Shown piece by piece: positions 30,183 to 39,553 of a stretch of DNA of 64,000 nucleotides; the first letter of the stretch is position 1; the number at the start of each line of letters is the position of its first letter. Source of the stretch: Massilia frigida. Its GTDB lineage: Bacteria; Pseudomonadota; Gammaproteobacteria; Burkholderiales; Burkholderiaceae_D. Both the position numbers and the translations under genes were made by a program. The notes beneath the pieces were generated by a model that saw only the letters and a list, made by a program, of their open reading frames with translations, made no database searches and had not been told where the DNA came from. The stretch spans positions 1 through 64,000 of the forward strand of contig NZ_WHJG01000038.1 in the NCBI RefSeq assembly GCF_011682175.1. The letters run 5' to 3'.

Positions 30183-30467
30183 ATGCGTAAGCTCATGACG
30201 GTGTGGATAGTCACGCTGTTGCTCGCAGGCTGTGCCACGCCGCAGCAACGGGCCGCTGCGGCGCAGGCGGAGATGGAGCGGATGATGACCGTGTACGGTC
30301 CGGCTTGTTCCAGGCTCGGTTATCCGTCCAGCTCGGATTCGTGGCGCAATTGCGTACTGCAACTCAGCGCGCGCGACGATCTGCAGCGCTATGGTTATCC
30401 GCATTATTACGGCGGTATGGGCCGGTCGCACTGGTCGCTGGGCGGCTATTGGGGGCCGTACTGGTAG
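30183..30467 (+). CDS. Small outer-membrane-type lipoprotein, function unknown
   Basis: 94 residues. Signal peptide MRKLMTVWIVTLLLAGC ends in lipobox LLAGC (Cys17), followed by an Ala/Gln-rich helix and a conserved-looking CSRLGYPSSSDSWRNCVLQL stretch with two cysteines. The C-terminus is rich in Tyr, Gly and Trp. AAGGAG is ten bases before the ATG. Short lipoproteins of this type with a C..LGY....D..W..C pattern are widespread but uncharacterised. The 3' end is overlapped by the antisense DUF2334 gene for 104 bp. Confidence 0.8.
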   Translation: MRKLMTVWIVTLLLAGCATPQQRAAAAQAEMERMMTVYGPACSRLGYPSSSDSWRNCVLQLSARDDLQRYGYPHYYGGMGRSHWSLGGYWGPYW

Positions 30468-31440
30468 CGCCTGCCGCCGATTGGCGGGCAAAGCCGCTCT
30501 TGGTCAGCGCCACGCGCGATTGCAGCAAGTGTTCGATGAGTTGCTGCGCGTGGCGCACCAGCGCGGGGTGGCGGGCGTCGCGCGGATGCAGGGCCAGGCG
30601 TACCAGTGGCGAAGCGTGCATCAGCCGGGCGAGTGTCCAGGCGAGCCGTGGGGAAACGATGCGCCCGGCGCGGTTGCGCGCCGCGTACACCAGGGATGGC
30701 GATAGCAAGGCGGAGGACGATGGCGGCGGTGGCGATTCGGAGAACGCGGGTTCCCGCCGACTGCCGCCCTGGCGCGGGCACGACGGATGCAAGAGAGGGG
30801 CAGGAACCGGCGGAGTCACGGACGGCTCCGACATCGATGGATTCATGGACTGTCCCGGAGTTGATGGATTCAAGGACTCTTCCGGCATCGATGGATTCAT
30901 GGACTGCGCTGGAATCGATGAATCCAAGGGTATCCGCATCAGAACGTGAAAGTGACTCCACGTAGTCGTGTAGAGAAACGGGTAGCTGCGCACCGCCTCC
31001 CAGGCACCGTCACTGAGCAGCCACGCGGGCGCGACAAACCCGCTGGCTGGCCAGCCCCGCTCATCGAACCATGCCAGCCCCAGTTCGATGCGGCGCCTTG
31101 CTTCGTGCGCGTCGAGCGCGGCGAATTCGCCCTCCCCTTCGGTGTACACGCCGCGCAGGAACCGGCTGCGCCAGCCAGCGTCCGGTGCGGCCGTATCCAG
31201 ATGCGCGTACCCGTGCAGCGCGATCTCGTGACCATCGGCCAGCAGGCTGTCGAGCGCCGCCTCGCAGGCCGGCGAGCGCCCCTCGCCGCCATGCCAGCGC
31301 GGCACCGCCAGCCAGGTGACGGGAATATCGGCCACCGCGCGCACGGCCTGCAGCAGGCGCAGGCAGTCGGGCCAGGTGGCCGGCGCGACGTCGTGGATGA
31401 CGACGCACAGCGCCGCCGGCTCATTCGGTGGCGCAGACAC
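30364..31440 (-). CDS. DUF2334 polysaccharide-deacetylase-like protein
   Basis: 358 residues. Residues 1-165 follow the DUF2334/NodB-like fold: VVIHDVAPATW contains the metal-binding Asp, HGYAHLDT the paired histidines, and GFVAPAWLLS the distal motif. Residues about 170-245 are a low-complexity insert built from 27-bp repeats (SMNPSM, SLNPST units) plus a Pro/Ser-rich run. The fold resumes from about 250 with LVYAARNRAGR. The substrate may be a cell-surface glycan. The GTG start overlaps the stop of the glycosyltransferase gene by 20 bp, an operon arrangement. The C-terminal 35 residues overlap the lipoprotein gene on the other strand and may be a read-on tail. Confidence 0.78.
   Translation of the reverse strand: MSAPPNEPAALCVVIHDVAPATWPDCLRLLQAVRAVADIPVTWLAVPRWHGGEGRSPACEAALDSLLADGHEIALHGYAHLDTAAPDAGWRSRFLRGVYTEGEGEFAALDAHEARRRIELGLAWFDERGWPASGFVAPAWLLSDGAWEAVRSYPFLYTTTWSHFHVLMRIPLDSSIPAQSMNPSMPEESLNPSTPGQSMNPSMSEPSVTPPVPAPLLHPSCPRQGGSRREPAFSESPPPPSSSALLSPSLVYAARNRAGRIVSPRLAWTLARLMHASPLVRLALHPRDARHPALVRHAQQLIEHLLQSRVALTKSGFARQSAAGATSTAPNSRPATSATGPYRRNNADNHSAADRRAR
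30824..30931. repeat. 27-bp coding minisatellite, four units
   Basis: Four imperfect 27-bp units (30824, 30851, 30878, 30905) sharing the core ATCGATGGATTCATGGAC or a close variant. In the DUF2334 gene they are in frame and encode nine-residue S-x-NPS repeats, so copy-number change would preserve the reading frame. Confidence 0.9.
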
Positions 31441-32557
31441 GCTCCGCCTCCAGGTCGGCCCGCGCGCCCGACGCCAGCAAGCCCGCGTAACGGTTCATCA
31501 GCTGCGGCATGATGCGGTTCCAGTCGTAAAAATCGTGCGCCTTGCGCGACGCCGCACGCGACATCGACGCCAGGTCCTTGCCGAAGATCGCGTCGATGCC
31601 TTGCGCCAGGCTGTCGACGCTGTTGGGCCGCACCACGATGCCCGTGCTGTCATCGATCAGTTCGGCCACGCTGCCGCCACGCGTGCCCACCACGGGCAAG
31701 CCGCACGCCATCGCTTCGGGCACGATCAGGCCGAAGGTTTCGCAATCGCCGGGATGGACCAGCACATCGCAGCTGGCCAGCAGGCCGGCCAGCACGCGCT
31801 GGTCGCGCTGGAAGGCGATCACGCTGGTGCGGGCGCAATGCGGCAGTGCACCGCCGCCGCCGATCAGCAGCAAGTGATACGGCGGCCCCAGCTTGCGCAC
31901 GGCGTCGGCCAGCACCGCCAGCTTTTTCTCGGCGGTGAAACGGCCGGCGTAGACCAGCAGCCGCGTTTCCGGCGCCAGTCCGAGGCGCTCGCGCAGCGAC
32001 CCGCTGCGGCGCTGCGGGCAAAACGTGTGGATGTCGATCCCAAGCGGCTGGTGCACCACGTCGCGCACGCCGATGGCGGCCAGCTGGTGCATCATCAGCC
32101 GGCTCGGCGCGAACACCAGGTCGAACTGGCGGTACAGGTGGGCCAGGTAGGCGCAGGCGGCGCGCCGCGCGGCCTGGCCGAAGCGTTCGTGCACCAGGCG
32201 CGCCAGATCGGAATGGTAGAAGGCGACCGCCGGCACGCCCAGCTCGCGCCGCACGCGCAGCGCCGCCCATGCGCCGTGGCCGGCGTCGCCGGCTTCGATC
32301 AGGTCGGGCTGCAAACCGCGCATGATGCGCGCCGGCGCGCCAATCGAGAGCGGCATGCGAAAGCCGTGCACGCCGGGAAAGGGGATGGCGGGAACGCGCC
32401 GCAATGCCGGCGTGCCGGCGCGGCTGTCGACGTTGGTACTGAGGATGGTGTGGCGCACGCGGCTGCGCTGCGCGAGCCAGGCCGCCTTGGCGTTGAGGTA
32501 GGTGCTCACGCCACCGCCTTGCGCGGCATAAAACATGGTGATGTCGACGAGGTGCAT
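31421..32557 (-). CDS. GT4-type glycosyltransferase (glycosyltransferase family 1 fold)
   Basis: 378 residues, GT-B fold. The N-terminal domain opens VDITMFYAAQGGGVSTY (acceptor-side glycine loop) and contains EAGDAGHGAW and FYHSDLARLV. The C-terminal donor domain has LLVYAGRFTAEKKL, LLLIGGGG, and the nucleotide-sugar signature HPGDCETFGLIVPEAMACGLPVVGTRGG. Retaining transferases of this family add sugars or mannose-like residues to lipids or glycans; donor and acceptor are unknown. Encoded just upstream of, and overlapping, the DUF2334 deacetylase gene, suggesting a shared glycan pathway. Confidence 0.88.
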   Translation of the reverse strand: MHLVDITMFYAAQGGGVSTYLNAKAAWLAQRSRVRHTILSTNVDSRAGTPALRRVPAIPFPGVHGFRMPLSIGAPARIMRGLQPDLIEAGDAGHGAWAALRVRRELGVPAVAFYHSDLARLVHERFGQAARRAACAYLAHLYRQFDLVFAPSRLMMHQLAAIGVRDVVHQPLGIDIHTFCPQRRSGSLRERLGLAPETRLLVYAGRFTAEKKLAVLADAVRKLGPPYHLLLIGGGGALPHCARTSVIAFQRDQRVLAGLLASCDVLVHPGDCETFGLIVPEAMACGLPVVGTRGGSVAELIDDSTGIVVRPNSVDSLAQGIDAIFGKDLASMSRAASRKAHDFYDWNRIMPQLMNRYAGLLASGARADLEAERVCATE

Positions 32558-32694
32558 GCTGGTGGACTCGGTTGGGAGAGCACACCATAGCAGCCGCTAG
32601 CCGATGGCGTTTGAGCGCACGCAAACGCGCGCCGCGCGGCGCCAGGGCGGACACCGCTAGCTGCGAGCCCGGCCGGCCCGCGACCGGGATGCGC

Positions 32695-33915
32695 CTACAG
32701 CACCTTGGCCAGTCTCAGGGCGGCAATCGCCTCGGCGTCATAGCCGAGGCTGGCAAGGATGTCGTCGGTGTGTTCACCCAAGGTCGGGCCGAGCCAGCGG
32801 GTCTGGCCTGGCGTGGCCGACAACTTGGGCGTGATGGCGGGCAGCTTGACCGGCGTGCCGTCGCTGAAGTGGTGCTGCTCGAACATCTCGCGCGCGAGGA
32901 ATTGCGGGTCGCTCATCATGTCGCGCACCGAATAAATTTTGCCGGCCGGGACATCGGCCGCCTGCAAGGTCGCCAGCGCGCTGTCGATGCTCTGCGTGGC
33001 GCACCAGGCTTGAATCGCCTCGTCGATCTCGGCGCTGCGCGGCACGCGGCCATCGTTGCGCGCCAGTTGCGGGTCGCCCGCCATGTCGATGCGGCCCATG
33101 GCCAGCATCAGGCGCTTGAAAATGGCGTCGCCATTGCCGGCGATGACGATGTTCTCGCCATCGCCGGTGGTGTAGGTATTCGACGGCACGATGCCCGGCA
33201 GCGCGCCTCCGGTACGCTCGCGCACCACGCCGGCGTGGTCGAACTCGGGCACCAGCGACTCCATCAGGTTGAACACGGCTTCGTACAGCGCCACGTCGAC
33301 CATCTGCCCTTCGCCGTCCGCGCGCCCGCCGCTGGCGTCGCGGTGGCGTAGCGCCATCATGGCGCCGATCACGCCGTGCAGCGCGGCCACCGAGTCGCCG
33401 ATCGACACGCCCACCCGCACCGGTGGGCGGTCCGGATGGCCGGACACGTAGCGCAGCCCGCCCATCGACTCGCCGATGGCGCCGAAGCCCGGCTGGTCTT
33501 TCATCGGGCCGGTCTGGCCGAAGCCGGACAGGCGCACCATGATCGCGGCCGGGTTCAGGGCCTTGATCTGTTCATAGCCAATGCCCCATTTTTCGAGCAC
33601 GCCGGGGCGGTAGTTTTCGATGATGATGTCCGCTTCCAGCGCCAGCTGCCTGGCGATGGCGCGGCCGCGTTCATCCTTCATGTTGAGGGTGATGCTTTTC
33701 TTGTTGCGCGACTGGACCGACCACCACAGCGAGGTGCCGTCCTTGAGGATGCGCCACTGACGGATCGGATCGCCGCCATCGGGCGCTTCGACCTTGATCA
33801 CGTCGGCGCCGAATTCGGCCAGCATGCGCGCGCAGAACGGACCGGCGATCAGGGTGCCCAGTTCGAGCACCTTGATGCCGGCCAGCGCGCCGGGCTTGAA
33901 TGGCGGCGCCGTCAT
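32695..33915 (-). CDS. CaiB/BaiF family (class III) CoA-transferase
   Basis: 406 residues, close to the family norm. N-terminal LAGIKVLELGTLIAGPFCARMLAEFGADVIKVE and GDPIRQWR are typical; SITLNMKDERGR and IIIENYRPGVLEKWG follow. The catalytic aspartate expected in this family fits MVDVALYEA near residue 200. The enzymes move CoA between carboxylic acids (for example formyl-CoA:oxalate or succinyl-CoA:dicarboxylate); the acid here is not identifiable. Start and recR stop share bases as TGATG, so translation is coupled to recR in the dnaX-ybaB-recR transcript, an unusual partner for repair genes. Confidence 0.9.
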   Translation of the reverse strand: MTAPPFKPGALAGIKVLELGTLIAGPFCARMLAEFGADVIKVEAPDGGDPIRQWRILKDGTSLWWSVQSRNKKSITLNMKDERGRAIARQLALEADIIIENYRPGVLEKWGIGYEQIKALNPAAIMVRLSGFGQTGPMKDQPGFGAIGESMGGLRYVSGHPDRPPVRVGVSIGDSVAALHGVIGAMMALRHRDASGGRADGEGQMVDVALYEAVFNLMESLVPEFDHAGVVRERTGGALPGIVPSNTYTTGDGENIVIAGNGDAIFKRLMLAMGRIDMAGDPQLARNDGRVPRSAEIDEAIQAWCATQSIDSALATLQAADVPAGKIYSVRDMMSDPQFLAREMFEQHHFSDGTPVKLPAITPKLSATPGQTRWLGPTLGEHTDDILASLGYDAEAIAALRLAKVL

Positions 33916-34505
33916 CAGGTGCTGCGCCGGTCGAGCATCGCGCGCGCGATGGTGCCCGGGTCGACGTATTCGAGTTCGCCGCCGACCGGCACGCCACGCG
34001 CCAGGCGGCTCACTTTCAAGCCGCGCGCCTTGAGCATTTCGCTGATGTAGTGCGCAGTGGCCTCGCCTTCGTTGGTGAAATTGGTTGCCAGGACCACCTC
34101 GCCGACCACGCCGTCGGCGGCGCGCACCAGCAGTTTGTCGAGGTGGATGTCCTTGGGGCCGATGCCGTCGAGCGGCGACAGGCGGCCCATGAGGATGAAG
34201 TACAGGCCCTTGTAGGTCAGGGTCTGTTCGATCATCATCTGGTCGGCCGGGGTTTCGACGACACACAGCAAGGTGGTGTCGCGCTGGTCGTCGAGGCACA
34301 GGTCGCACACTTCGGTTTCGGCGAAGGTGTTACACAGGGCGCAGTGGTGAACCGCGTCGACCGCCTGGTACAGCGCGCGCGAGAGCATCGCGGCGCCCTC
34401 GCGGTCGTGCTGCAGCAGGTGGAAGGCCATGCGTTGCGCCGACTTCGGGCCGACGCCGGGCAAACGGCGCAGCGCTTCGGTCAGGAAGTCGAGCGATTTG
34501 GACAT
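33915..34505 (-). CDS. recR: Recombination mediator protein RecR
   Basis: 196 residues, standard length. Helix-hairpin-helix near residue 10-25 ([20 protein letters not shown]), C4 zinc finger CALC...CDLC (about 57-72), Toprim domain beginning [12 protein letters not shown] (about 80) with [17 protein letters not shown]. RecR acts with RecO/RecF to load RecA at gaps. Its ATG directly follows the ybaB stop codon. Confidence 0.98.
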   Translation of the reverse strand: MSKSLDFLTEALRRLPGVGPKSAQRMAFHLLQHDREGAAMLSRALYQAVDAVHHCALCNTFAETEVCDLCLDDQRDTTLLCVVETPADQMMIEQTLTYKGLYFILMGRLSPLDGIGPKDIHLDKLLVRAADGVVGEVVLATNFTNEGEATAHYISEMLKARGLKVSRLARGVPVGGELEYVDPGTIARAMLDRRST

Positions 34506-34832
34506 TTAGAACGGCATCTTGAAGCCGGGCGGCAGCTGCATGCCGGCCGAGAGGCCACTCATTTTTTCGGTGGACGTCGCTTCGGCCTTGCGCACGGCGT
34601 CGTTGAAGGCGGCGGCGACCAGGTCTTCCAGCATGTCCTTGTCGTCGGCCAGCAGCGACGGGTCGATCGAGACGCGCTTGACGTCGTTCTTGCAGGTCAT
34701 GACGATCTTCACGAGGCCGGCGCCGGACTGGCCTTCGACTTCGACGCTGGCCAACTGTTCCTGCGCCTTCTTCATGTTGTCCTGCATGGCTTGCGCCTGT
34801 TTCATCAAGCCTGCGAGCTGGTTCTTCATCAT
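34506..34832 (-). CDS. ybaB: YbaB/EbfC nucleoid-associated protein
   Basis: 108 residues; [28 protein letters not shown] helix, [30 protein letters not shown] core, and PPGFKMPF end are family hallmarks. It is a small dimeric DNA-binding protein usually found between dnaX and recR, as here (46 bp after dnaX, abutting recR). Confidence 0.97.
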   Translation of the reverse strand: MMKNQLAGLMKQAQAMQDNMKKAQEQLASVEVEGQSGAGLVKIVMTCKNDVKRVSIDPSLLADDKDMLEDLVAAAFNDAVRKAEATSTEKMSGLSAGMQLPPGFKMPF

Positions 34833-34878
34833 GGTGGTTCTCCGGGATTCAAAAAATAGTCAATAAGGGGGTGTTGGT

Positions 34879-37011
34879 TCAGGCGGACGCGCTTGGAGCG
34901 GGACGCACCGAGCCGGGCACGATGAACGCGCCAAGGTCGCGCATCACGTCTTTCACGAACGGGTCGTTGGCCACGGTTTCCTCGGCCACGCGCTGGCATT
35001 CTTCGCGGTACGCGATCGCCTCGGCGCTGGCCGTGTACCACACCTGGCCGATGTCGATCTCCAGGTGGATCTTGGTCGTGGCGAAGCGTTCCTGCAGGGC
35101 TGCGCACAGTTTTTCGGTATTGCCGCTGGCGCGCAGGGTGTCGATCGGCACGCGCAGGCTGAAGGTGGTGACGTTACCGTCCACCACGCACGACACCAGT
35201 TCGGTTTGCAGCGCCAGTTGCTGCGACACGCCGCGCAGCGCCAGGCCGGCCGCGAGGCCGGGCCAGTTGCCGTCCCACTCGATCTCGGGCACCGGGGTGA
35301 TGACGTAAGCGGGGCGCGCACGCGCGGGTGCGCGCATGGCGGCAGCCGGTGGCGCTTCCTGGGCGACGGCGGTGTCGTCGGAAAATTCGGTGACCCACGA
35401 TGGCGGCTCGTCATCCTGCGTTTCGGGATAGTGCGCTTCCGGCATCGGTGGCGGCGCCGGCGGCGGGGCGGCAGCCTGGGGCTGGTCCTGCTCCCACGGC
35501 GGCGGCGCCTTCGATGCGGCCGGCGCCGCCGGCGCGGGTTCCGGCTCCGCTGGCGGTGGCGCCGCAGCGGCGGCGGCGTTGGCGGCGGCCTGGTTCGACA
35601 TCGCGGTCGGACGGCGCGGCGACGAGGTCTGGCCACGGCTGGCCGAACGCGCCGCTTCCAGCGCGGCGTTGATGGCGGCACGCGCCGAGTTCATGGCCGG
35701 CACGTTGGCGGCCGGCGCCGCAGCCTGCACGGGCGGCGCTGGCGGTGGCGGCATGCGTGGCGCCGGTGGCGGCGCACTGGCCACGGCGTGGCTGGCGACG
35801 GCCGCCGAGGCGGCGCGTGCCGGCGCGGCGGCGGCAGCAGCGGCGGCACGCGCCGGCGTAGCCGAACGGGCCGCGCCGGAAGCTGCCGGCGGCGCACCCT
35901 CGGCGCCGCCGTTACCGGGGCGGAAAGCGAGCATGCGCAACAGCGTCATGGTGAAGCCGGCGTATTCGTCGGGCGCGAGGCCGATCTCGTTGCGGCCGTG
36001 AACGGCGATCTGGTAATACAGCTGCACTTCCTGGGCGTCGAAGGCCGCCGCCAGGCGCAGGATGTCGGCCAGTTCGGGCAAGTCTTCGGGTACGGCAGAC
36101 GGCACGCTTTGCGCCAGCGCGATCCGGTGCAGCAAGGTGCCCAGGTCTTGCAGCGCCCCGTTGTACGACAGGCTGCGGCTGGCCATTTCGTCGGCCACCG
36201 CCATCAGGTCGGCGCCGTCTTGTGCCAGCAGGGCGTCGAGCAGGCGTACCAGGTAAGTCTGGTCGAGCGCGCCGAGCATGCCCTGCACCGCGTCGAGCGT
36301 GACTTCGCCGGCCGCGTAGGCGATGGCCTGGTCGGTCAGCGAGAGCGCGTCGCGCATCGAGCCGTGCGCGCCCTGGGCCAGCAGGCGCAGGGCCGGCTGC
36401 TCGAAGCTGATGCCTTCCTGGCCGAGGATGTTATCGAGGTGGCTGATGATATGCCCCGGCGGCATCTGCTTGAGATTGAATTGCAGGCAGCGCGACAGCA
36501 CGGTGACGGGAATTTTTTGCGGATCGGTGGTCGCCAGGATGAACTTGACGTGCTCGGGCGGCTCTTCCAGCGTCTTCAACATGGAGTTGAAGGCGTGGTT
36601 GGTCAGCATGTGCACCTCGTCGATCATGTAGACCTTGAAGCGCGCGTTCGAGGGGGCGTACACGGCCTGCTCCAGCAGTTGCGCCATTTCGTCGACGCCA
36701 CGGTTGGACGCGGCGTCCATCTCTATATAGTCGACGAAGCGGCCGGCATCGATGGCGGTGCAGGCATCGCACACGCCGCACGGGTCGGCAGTGATGCCGC
36801 CGTTGCCGTCAGGGCCGATGCAATTGAGCGATTTGGCCAGGATGCGCGACAGGGTCGTCTTGCCGACACCGCGGGTGCCGGTGAACAGATAGGCGTGGTG
36901 CAGGCGGCCGGTTTGCAGGGCGTGCGTCAGCGCGCGCACCACGTGCTCCTGGCCGACGAGCGTGTCGAAATTCTTGGGACGGTATTTGCGGGCGAGGACT
37001 TGATAGGACAT
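34879..37011 (-). CDS. dnaX: DNA polymerase III subunits tau/gamma
   Basis: 710 residues. The AAA+ clamp-loader ATPase starts MSYQVLARKYRPKNFDTLVG; Walker A GTRGVGKTT is at 45-53, the zinc-binding module CGVCDAC near 78, Walker B MIDEVHML and sensor LSRCLQF follow. Residues about 370-540 form a low-complexity Ala/Pro-rich linker typical of tau; the C-terminal domain ends PSASA. The start at 37011 is the universal one for the family; the longer open frame upstream is not conserved. I found no A-rich slippery heptamer for a gamma-producing frameshift. First gene of dnaX-ybaB-recR; the SRP RNA lies upstream. Confidence 0.97.
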   Translation of the reverse strand: MSYQVLARKYRPKNFDTLVGQEHVVRALTHALQTGRLHHAYLFTGTRGVGKTTLSRILAKSLNCIGPDGNGGITADPCGVCDACTAIDAGRFVDYIEMDAASNRGVDEMAQLLEQAVYAPSNARFKVYMIDEVHMLTNHAFNSMLKTLEEPPEHVKFILATTDPQKIPVTVLSRCLQFNLKQMPPGHIISHLDNILGQEGISFEQPALRLLAQGAHGSMRDALSLTDQAIAYAAGEVTLDAVQGMLGALDQTYLVRLLDALLAQDGADLMAVADEMASRSLSYNGALQDLGTLLHRIALAQSVPSAVPEDLPELADILRLAAAFDAQEVQLYYQIAVHGRNEIGLAPDEYAGFTMTLLRMLAFRPGNGGAEGAPPAASGAARSATPARAAAAAAAAPARAASAAVASHAVASAPPPAPRMPPPPAPPVQAAAPAANVPAMNSARAAINAALEAARSASRGQTSSPRRPTAMSNQAAANAAAAAAPPPAEPEPAPAAPAASKAPPPWEQDQPQAAAPPPAPPPMPEAHYPETQDDEPPSWVTEFSDDTAVAQEAPPAAAMRAPARARPAYVITPVPEIEWDGNWPGLAAGLALRGVSQQLALQTELVSCVVDGNVTTFSLRVPIDTLRASGNTEKLCAALQERFATTKIHLEIDIGQVWYTASAEAIAYREECQRVAEETVANDPFVKDVMRDLGAFIVPGSVRPAPSASA

Positions 37012-37175
37012 GCTGAATTTTACCGTAGATAGCGAACGCGGCGGGGATTCCCGCTCCCCGAAAAGGCCATTGTAGCAAGAGCGCGCGCGAATGCGAAAGC
37101 ACCGCTTGTGCGGACGGGCTGCGACTGTGCTGGGGGAAGGTAGGACGGAGACTGGACAACAGGGAGATCGAAAGA

Positions 37176-37272
37176 GGCGAGCCTGATCTGCGGCACTTAT
37201 GGTTAACGGCCGTGGCTGCTTCGTTCCCGACCTGACCAGGTTAGCCATGCCACAATGCGCAGGGGCCCGCCA
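37176..37272 (-). ncRNA. ffs: 4.5S signal recognition particle RNA (small SRP RNA)
   Basis: The minus strand contains the universal SRP core GGTCAGGTC..GGAA.GAAGCAGCC (around 37212-37242), which binds Ffh. The 5' GGGCCCCTGCGCA pairs with the 3' TGCCGCAG..CAGGCTC to close a long hairpin. It is located upstream of dnaX, as in many betaproteobacteria. Ends are estimated from the pairing and the -10 box, and may be off by several bases. Confidence 0.95.
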
Positions 37273-37278
37273 GCGACA

Positions 37279-37284
37279 ATTATA
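37279..37284 (-). promoter_or_regulatory. -10 box of the SRP RNA promoter
   Basis: A perfect TATAAT on the minus strand placed 6-8 bases before the predicted 5' end of the SRP RNA. No good -35 hexamer is visible at 16-18 bases. Confidence 0.65.
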
Positions 37285-37321
37285 ACCGACCGGGAGAATT
37301 TGTGGGGAACAGCTTGCAGGC

Positions 37322-37840
37322 TCATCCCGGCAGTTCGAGCACCTGCATGCTTTGCCGCAGCGATGCCGTCATAGGCGCAAGCGGGTCGGTCGGCGTGAGG
37401 ACGATTTCGAAGCCAAAGTCGACCACCACATGATGTTCCACCTTGCGACAACCGTTGACCGCGGCCGCGTAGCATCCCTGCGGTACATCGATGCGCTGCC
37501 AGCCCTCTTCCGGATACCACTCCAGGAACACAGCCAGGTCCGCAATGATGAGGCGGCCCGTCACCCGCAGCGGAAACGACGCGTTCCTCACGATGATCAG
37601 TTGGTCAGGAACGGCGGACGCGTCCACGTCCATGCGCACCAGTACCCGGTAGGAACTGTCGTTGATGCCAATAATTGGCATCACGATGCCCTGCTCCACC
37701 ACCTTGTCGCCATCGCCGGTGGCCGTGAAGCGCCGGTACAGATTGTCGCCCTCGGCGATGCTGCCGACGTGGGCTTGCAAGCCCTTGTCGTCGAACACCA
37801 CGATGCCGCCAAAGTCGACGACCGCCTCGAACTGCCGCAT
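37322..37840 (-). CDS. Hypothetical protein, 172 residues
   Basis: Not recognised. A soluble beta-rich protein with no signal or membrane segment. It opens MRQFEAVVDFGGIVVFDD, with alternating hydrophobic strands through the chain (VMPIIGI, YRVLVRMDVD, DQLIIVRNA), a WYPEEGWQRIDVPQGCY stretch near residue 115 and an acidic/His region VEHHVVVDFGFEIVL near 140. It resembles short stand-alone beta-sandwich or immunity-like proteins, but no family could be assigned. Located between the SRP RNA and ubiD; codon use matches its neighbours, so it is probably a real gene. Confidence 0.7.
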   Translation of the reverse strand: MRQFEAVVDFGGIVVFDDKGLQAHVGSIAEGDNLYRRFTATGDGDKVVEQGIVMPIIGINDSSYRVLVRMDVDASAVPDQLIIVRNASFPLRVTGRLIIADLAVFLEWYPEEGWQRIDVPQGCYAAAVNGCRKVEHHVVVDFGFEIVLTPTDPLAPMTASLRQSMQVLELPG

Positions 37841-37934
37841 GCTCGTGGCTCCACGGTCCTATTGTTGTTATCCGCAGCCGGCCGGGTCGAGCTGGCCGGC
37901 GACCGCGGCGCCAGGGGAACAGTGCTGTTTTCTC

Positions 37935-39419
37935 CTAAATACCCAGCTCCTGCCAGATCGAATCGACGCGCGCCTTCACCTCCGGCGTCATGCTGATCGT
38001 CGTACCCCACTCGCGATTGGTCTCGCCCGGCCATTTATTGGTGGCGTCGATGCCCATCTTGCTGCCCAGCCCACTGACCGGCGAGGCAAAGTCGAGGTAA
38101 TCGATCGGGGTGTTGTCGACCAGCAGCGTGTCGCGCATCGGATCGACCCGCGTCGTGATCGCCCAGATCACCTCTTTCCAGTCGCGGATGTTGACGTCCT
38201 CGTCCACCACCACGATGAACTTGGTATACATGAACTGGCGCAGGAAGCTCCACACGCCGAACATCACGCGCTTGGCGTGGCCGGCGTACTGCTTTTTCAT
38301 CTGCACCACGGCCATGCGGTAGCTGCAGCCTTCGGGCGGCAGATAAAAGTCGGTGATCTCGCTGAACTGCTTCTGCAATAGCGGAATGAACACTTCATTG
38401 AGCGCCACCCCAAGCACGGCCGGCTCGTCGGGCGGCTTGCCTGTATACGTGGAGTGGTAAACGGGATCGCGCCGCATGGTGATGCGGTCGATGGTAAACA
38501 CCGGAAAACTGTCCTGCTCATTATAGTAACCAGTATGGTCGCCAAACGGCCCTTCCAGCGCGTGCTCGTAGCCAGTCGGATGGTTCGGATCGGCGTAAAT
38601 ATGCCCTTCCAGCACGATCTCGGCCGAGGCCGGCACGCGCAGTTCGCTGCCGATCGCCTTGGTCAGCACCGTGCGGCTGCCGCGCAGCAGGCCGGCGAAC
38701 TGGTATTCGGACAGGCTGTCCGGCACCGGCGTGACCGCGCCGAGAATGGTGGCCGGGTCGGCGCCCAGCGCCACCGCCACCGGATACGGCTGGCCCTTGG
38801 TGGCGATGCCATGTTCGCGGAAGTCGAGCGCGCCGCCGCGGTGCGCCAGCCAGCGCATGATGACCTTGTTCGGCCCGATCACCTGCTGGCGGTAGATGCC
38901 CAGGTTCTGGCGCTTCTTGTTCGGGCCCTTGGTGATCACCAGGCCCCAGGTGATCAGGGGCGCGATGTCGCCCGGCCAGCAATGCTGGATCGGCAGGCGC
39001 GCCAGGTCGACGTCGGCGCCTTCCCAGACGATATCGTGGCAGGCGGCGCCGCGCACTTCCTTGGGCGACATGTCCCACACAGCCTTGACCAGGGAACCGA
39101 GCCCCATCAAGTCCTTGAAGCCCTTGGGCGGTTCCGGTTCCTTGAGGCGGGCCAGGACATGGCCGATCTTGCGCAGCTCGCTCACATCGTCGGCGCCCAT
39201 GCCGAGCGCCACGCGGCGCGGCGTACCGAACAGGTTGCCGAGGACCGGAATCGTGTGGCCGGTCGGTTTTTCAAACAAAATGGCCGGTCCGGCAGCCCGC
39301 AAAGCGCGGTCGCACACCTCCGTCATCTCCAAATAAGGTGAAACCGGCATCGAAATGCGCTTTAATTCGCCCATTTCTTGCATTTTCGACATGAAATCGC
39401 GCAAGTCTACGTAATTCAT
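37935..39419 (-). CDS. ubiD: 3-octaprenyl-4-hydroxybenzoate decarboxylase UbiD
   Basis: 494 residues, matching the E. coli length. Starts [22 protein letters not shown]; contains [25 protein letters not shown], the prFMN/metal-binding segment HRGGALDF, and [27 protein letters not shown] with the catalytic glutamates. UbiD uses prenylated FMN (made by UbiX, not in this window) to decarboxylate the ubiquinone precursor. The family-conserved start at 39419 has a weak ribosome site; an upstream open stretch adds a poorly conserved extension. Confidence 0.97.
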   Translation of the reverse strand: MNYVDLRDFMSKMQEMGELKRISMPVSPYLEMTEVCDRALRAAGPAILFEKPTGHTIPVLGNLFGTPRRVALGMGADDVSELRKIGHVLARLKEPEPPKGFKDLMGLGSLVKAVWDMSPKEVRGAACHDIVWEGADVDLARLPIQHCWPGDIAPLITWGLVITKGPNKKRQNLGIYRQQVIGPNKVIMRWLAHRGGALDFREHGIATKGQPYPVAVALGADPATILGAVTPVPDSLSEYQFAGLLRGSRTVLTKAIGSELRVPASAEIVLEGHIYADPNHPTGYEHALEGPFGDHTGYYNEQDSFPVFTIDRITMRRDPVYHSTYTGKPPDEPAVLGVALNEVFIPLLQKQFSEITDFYLPPEGCSYRMAVVQMKKQYAGHAKRVMFGVWSFLRQFMYTKFIVVVDEDVNIRDWKEVIWAITTRVDPMRDTLLVDNTPIDYLDFASPVSGLGSKMGIDATNKWPGETNREWGTTISMTPEVKARVDSIWQELGI

Positions 39420-39553
39420 CTGTTTTAAATTCTTTTTTTCATGTAAGCATGGTTGTTCAATTAGCCATGCCAAGTGGTTGATTTCATAGGACTTTGCTGC
39501 GATGCAGCACAAAAAGCTAGATCTAAAAGTAATATAGAACGTTTGTGTTAGTA

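Noticed and set aside
34879-37011. Programmed frameshift in dnaX producing a gamma subunit
   Set aside because: No A-rich slippery heptamer was found in the coding strand near the end of the ATPase region.
35065-37032. 655-residue rightward open frame opposite dnaX
   Set aside because: The leftward strand encodes a textbook DnaX with Walker motifs; the mirror frame is an artefact of high GC at codon position three.
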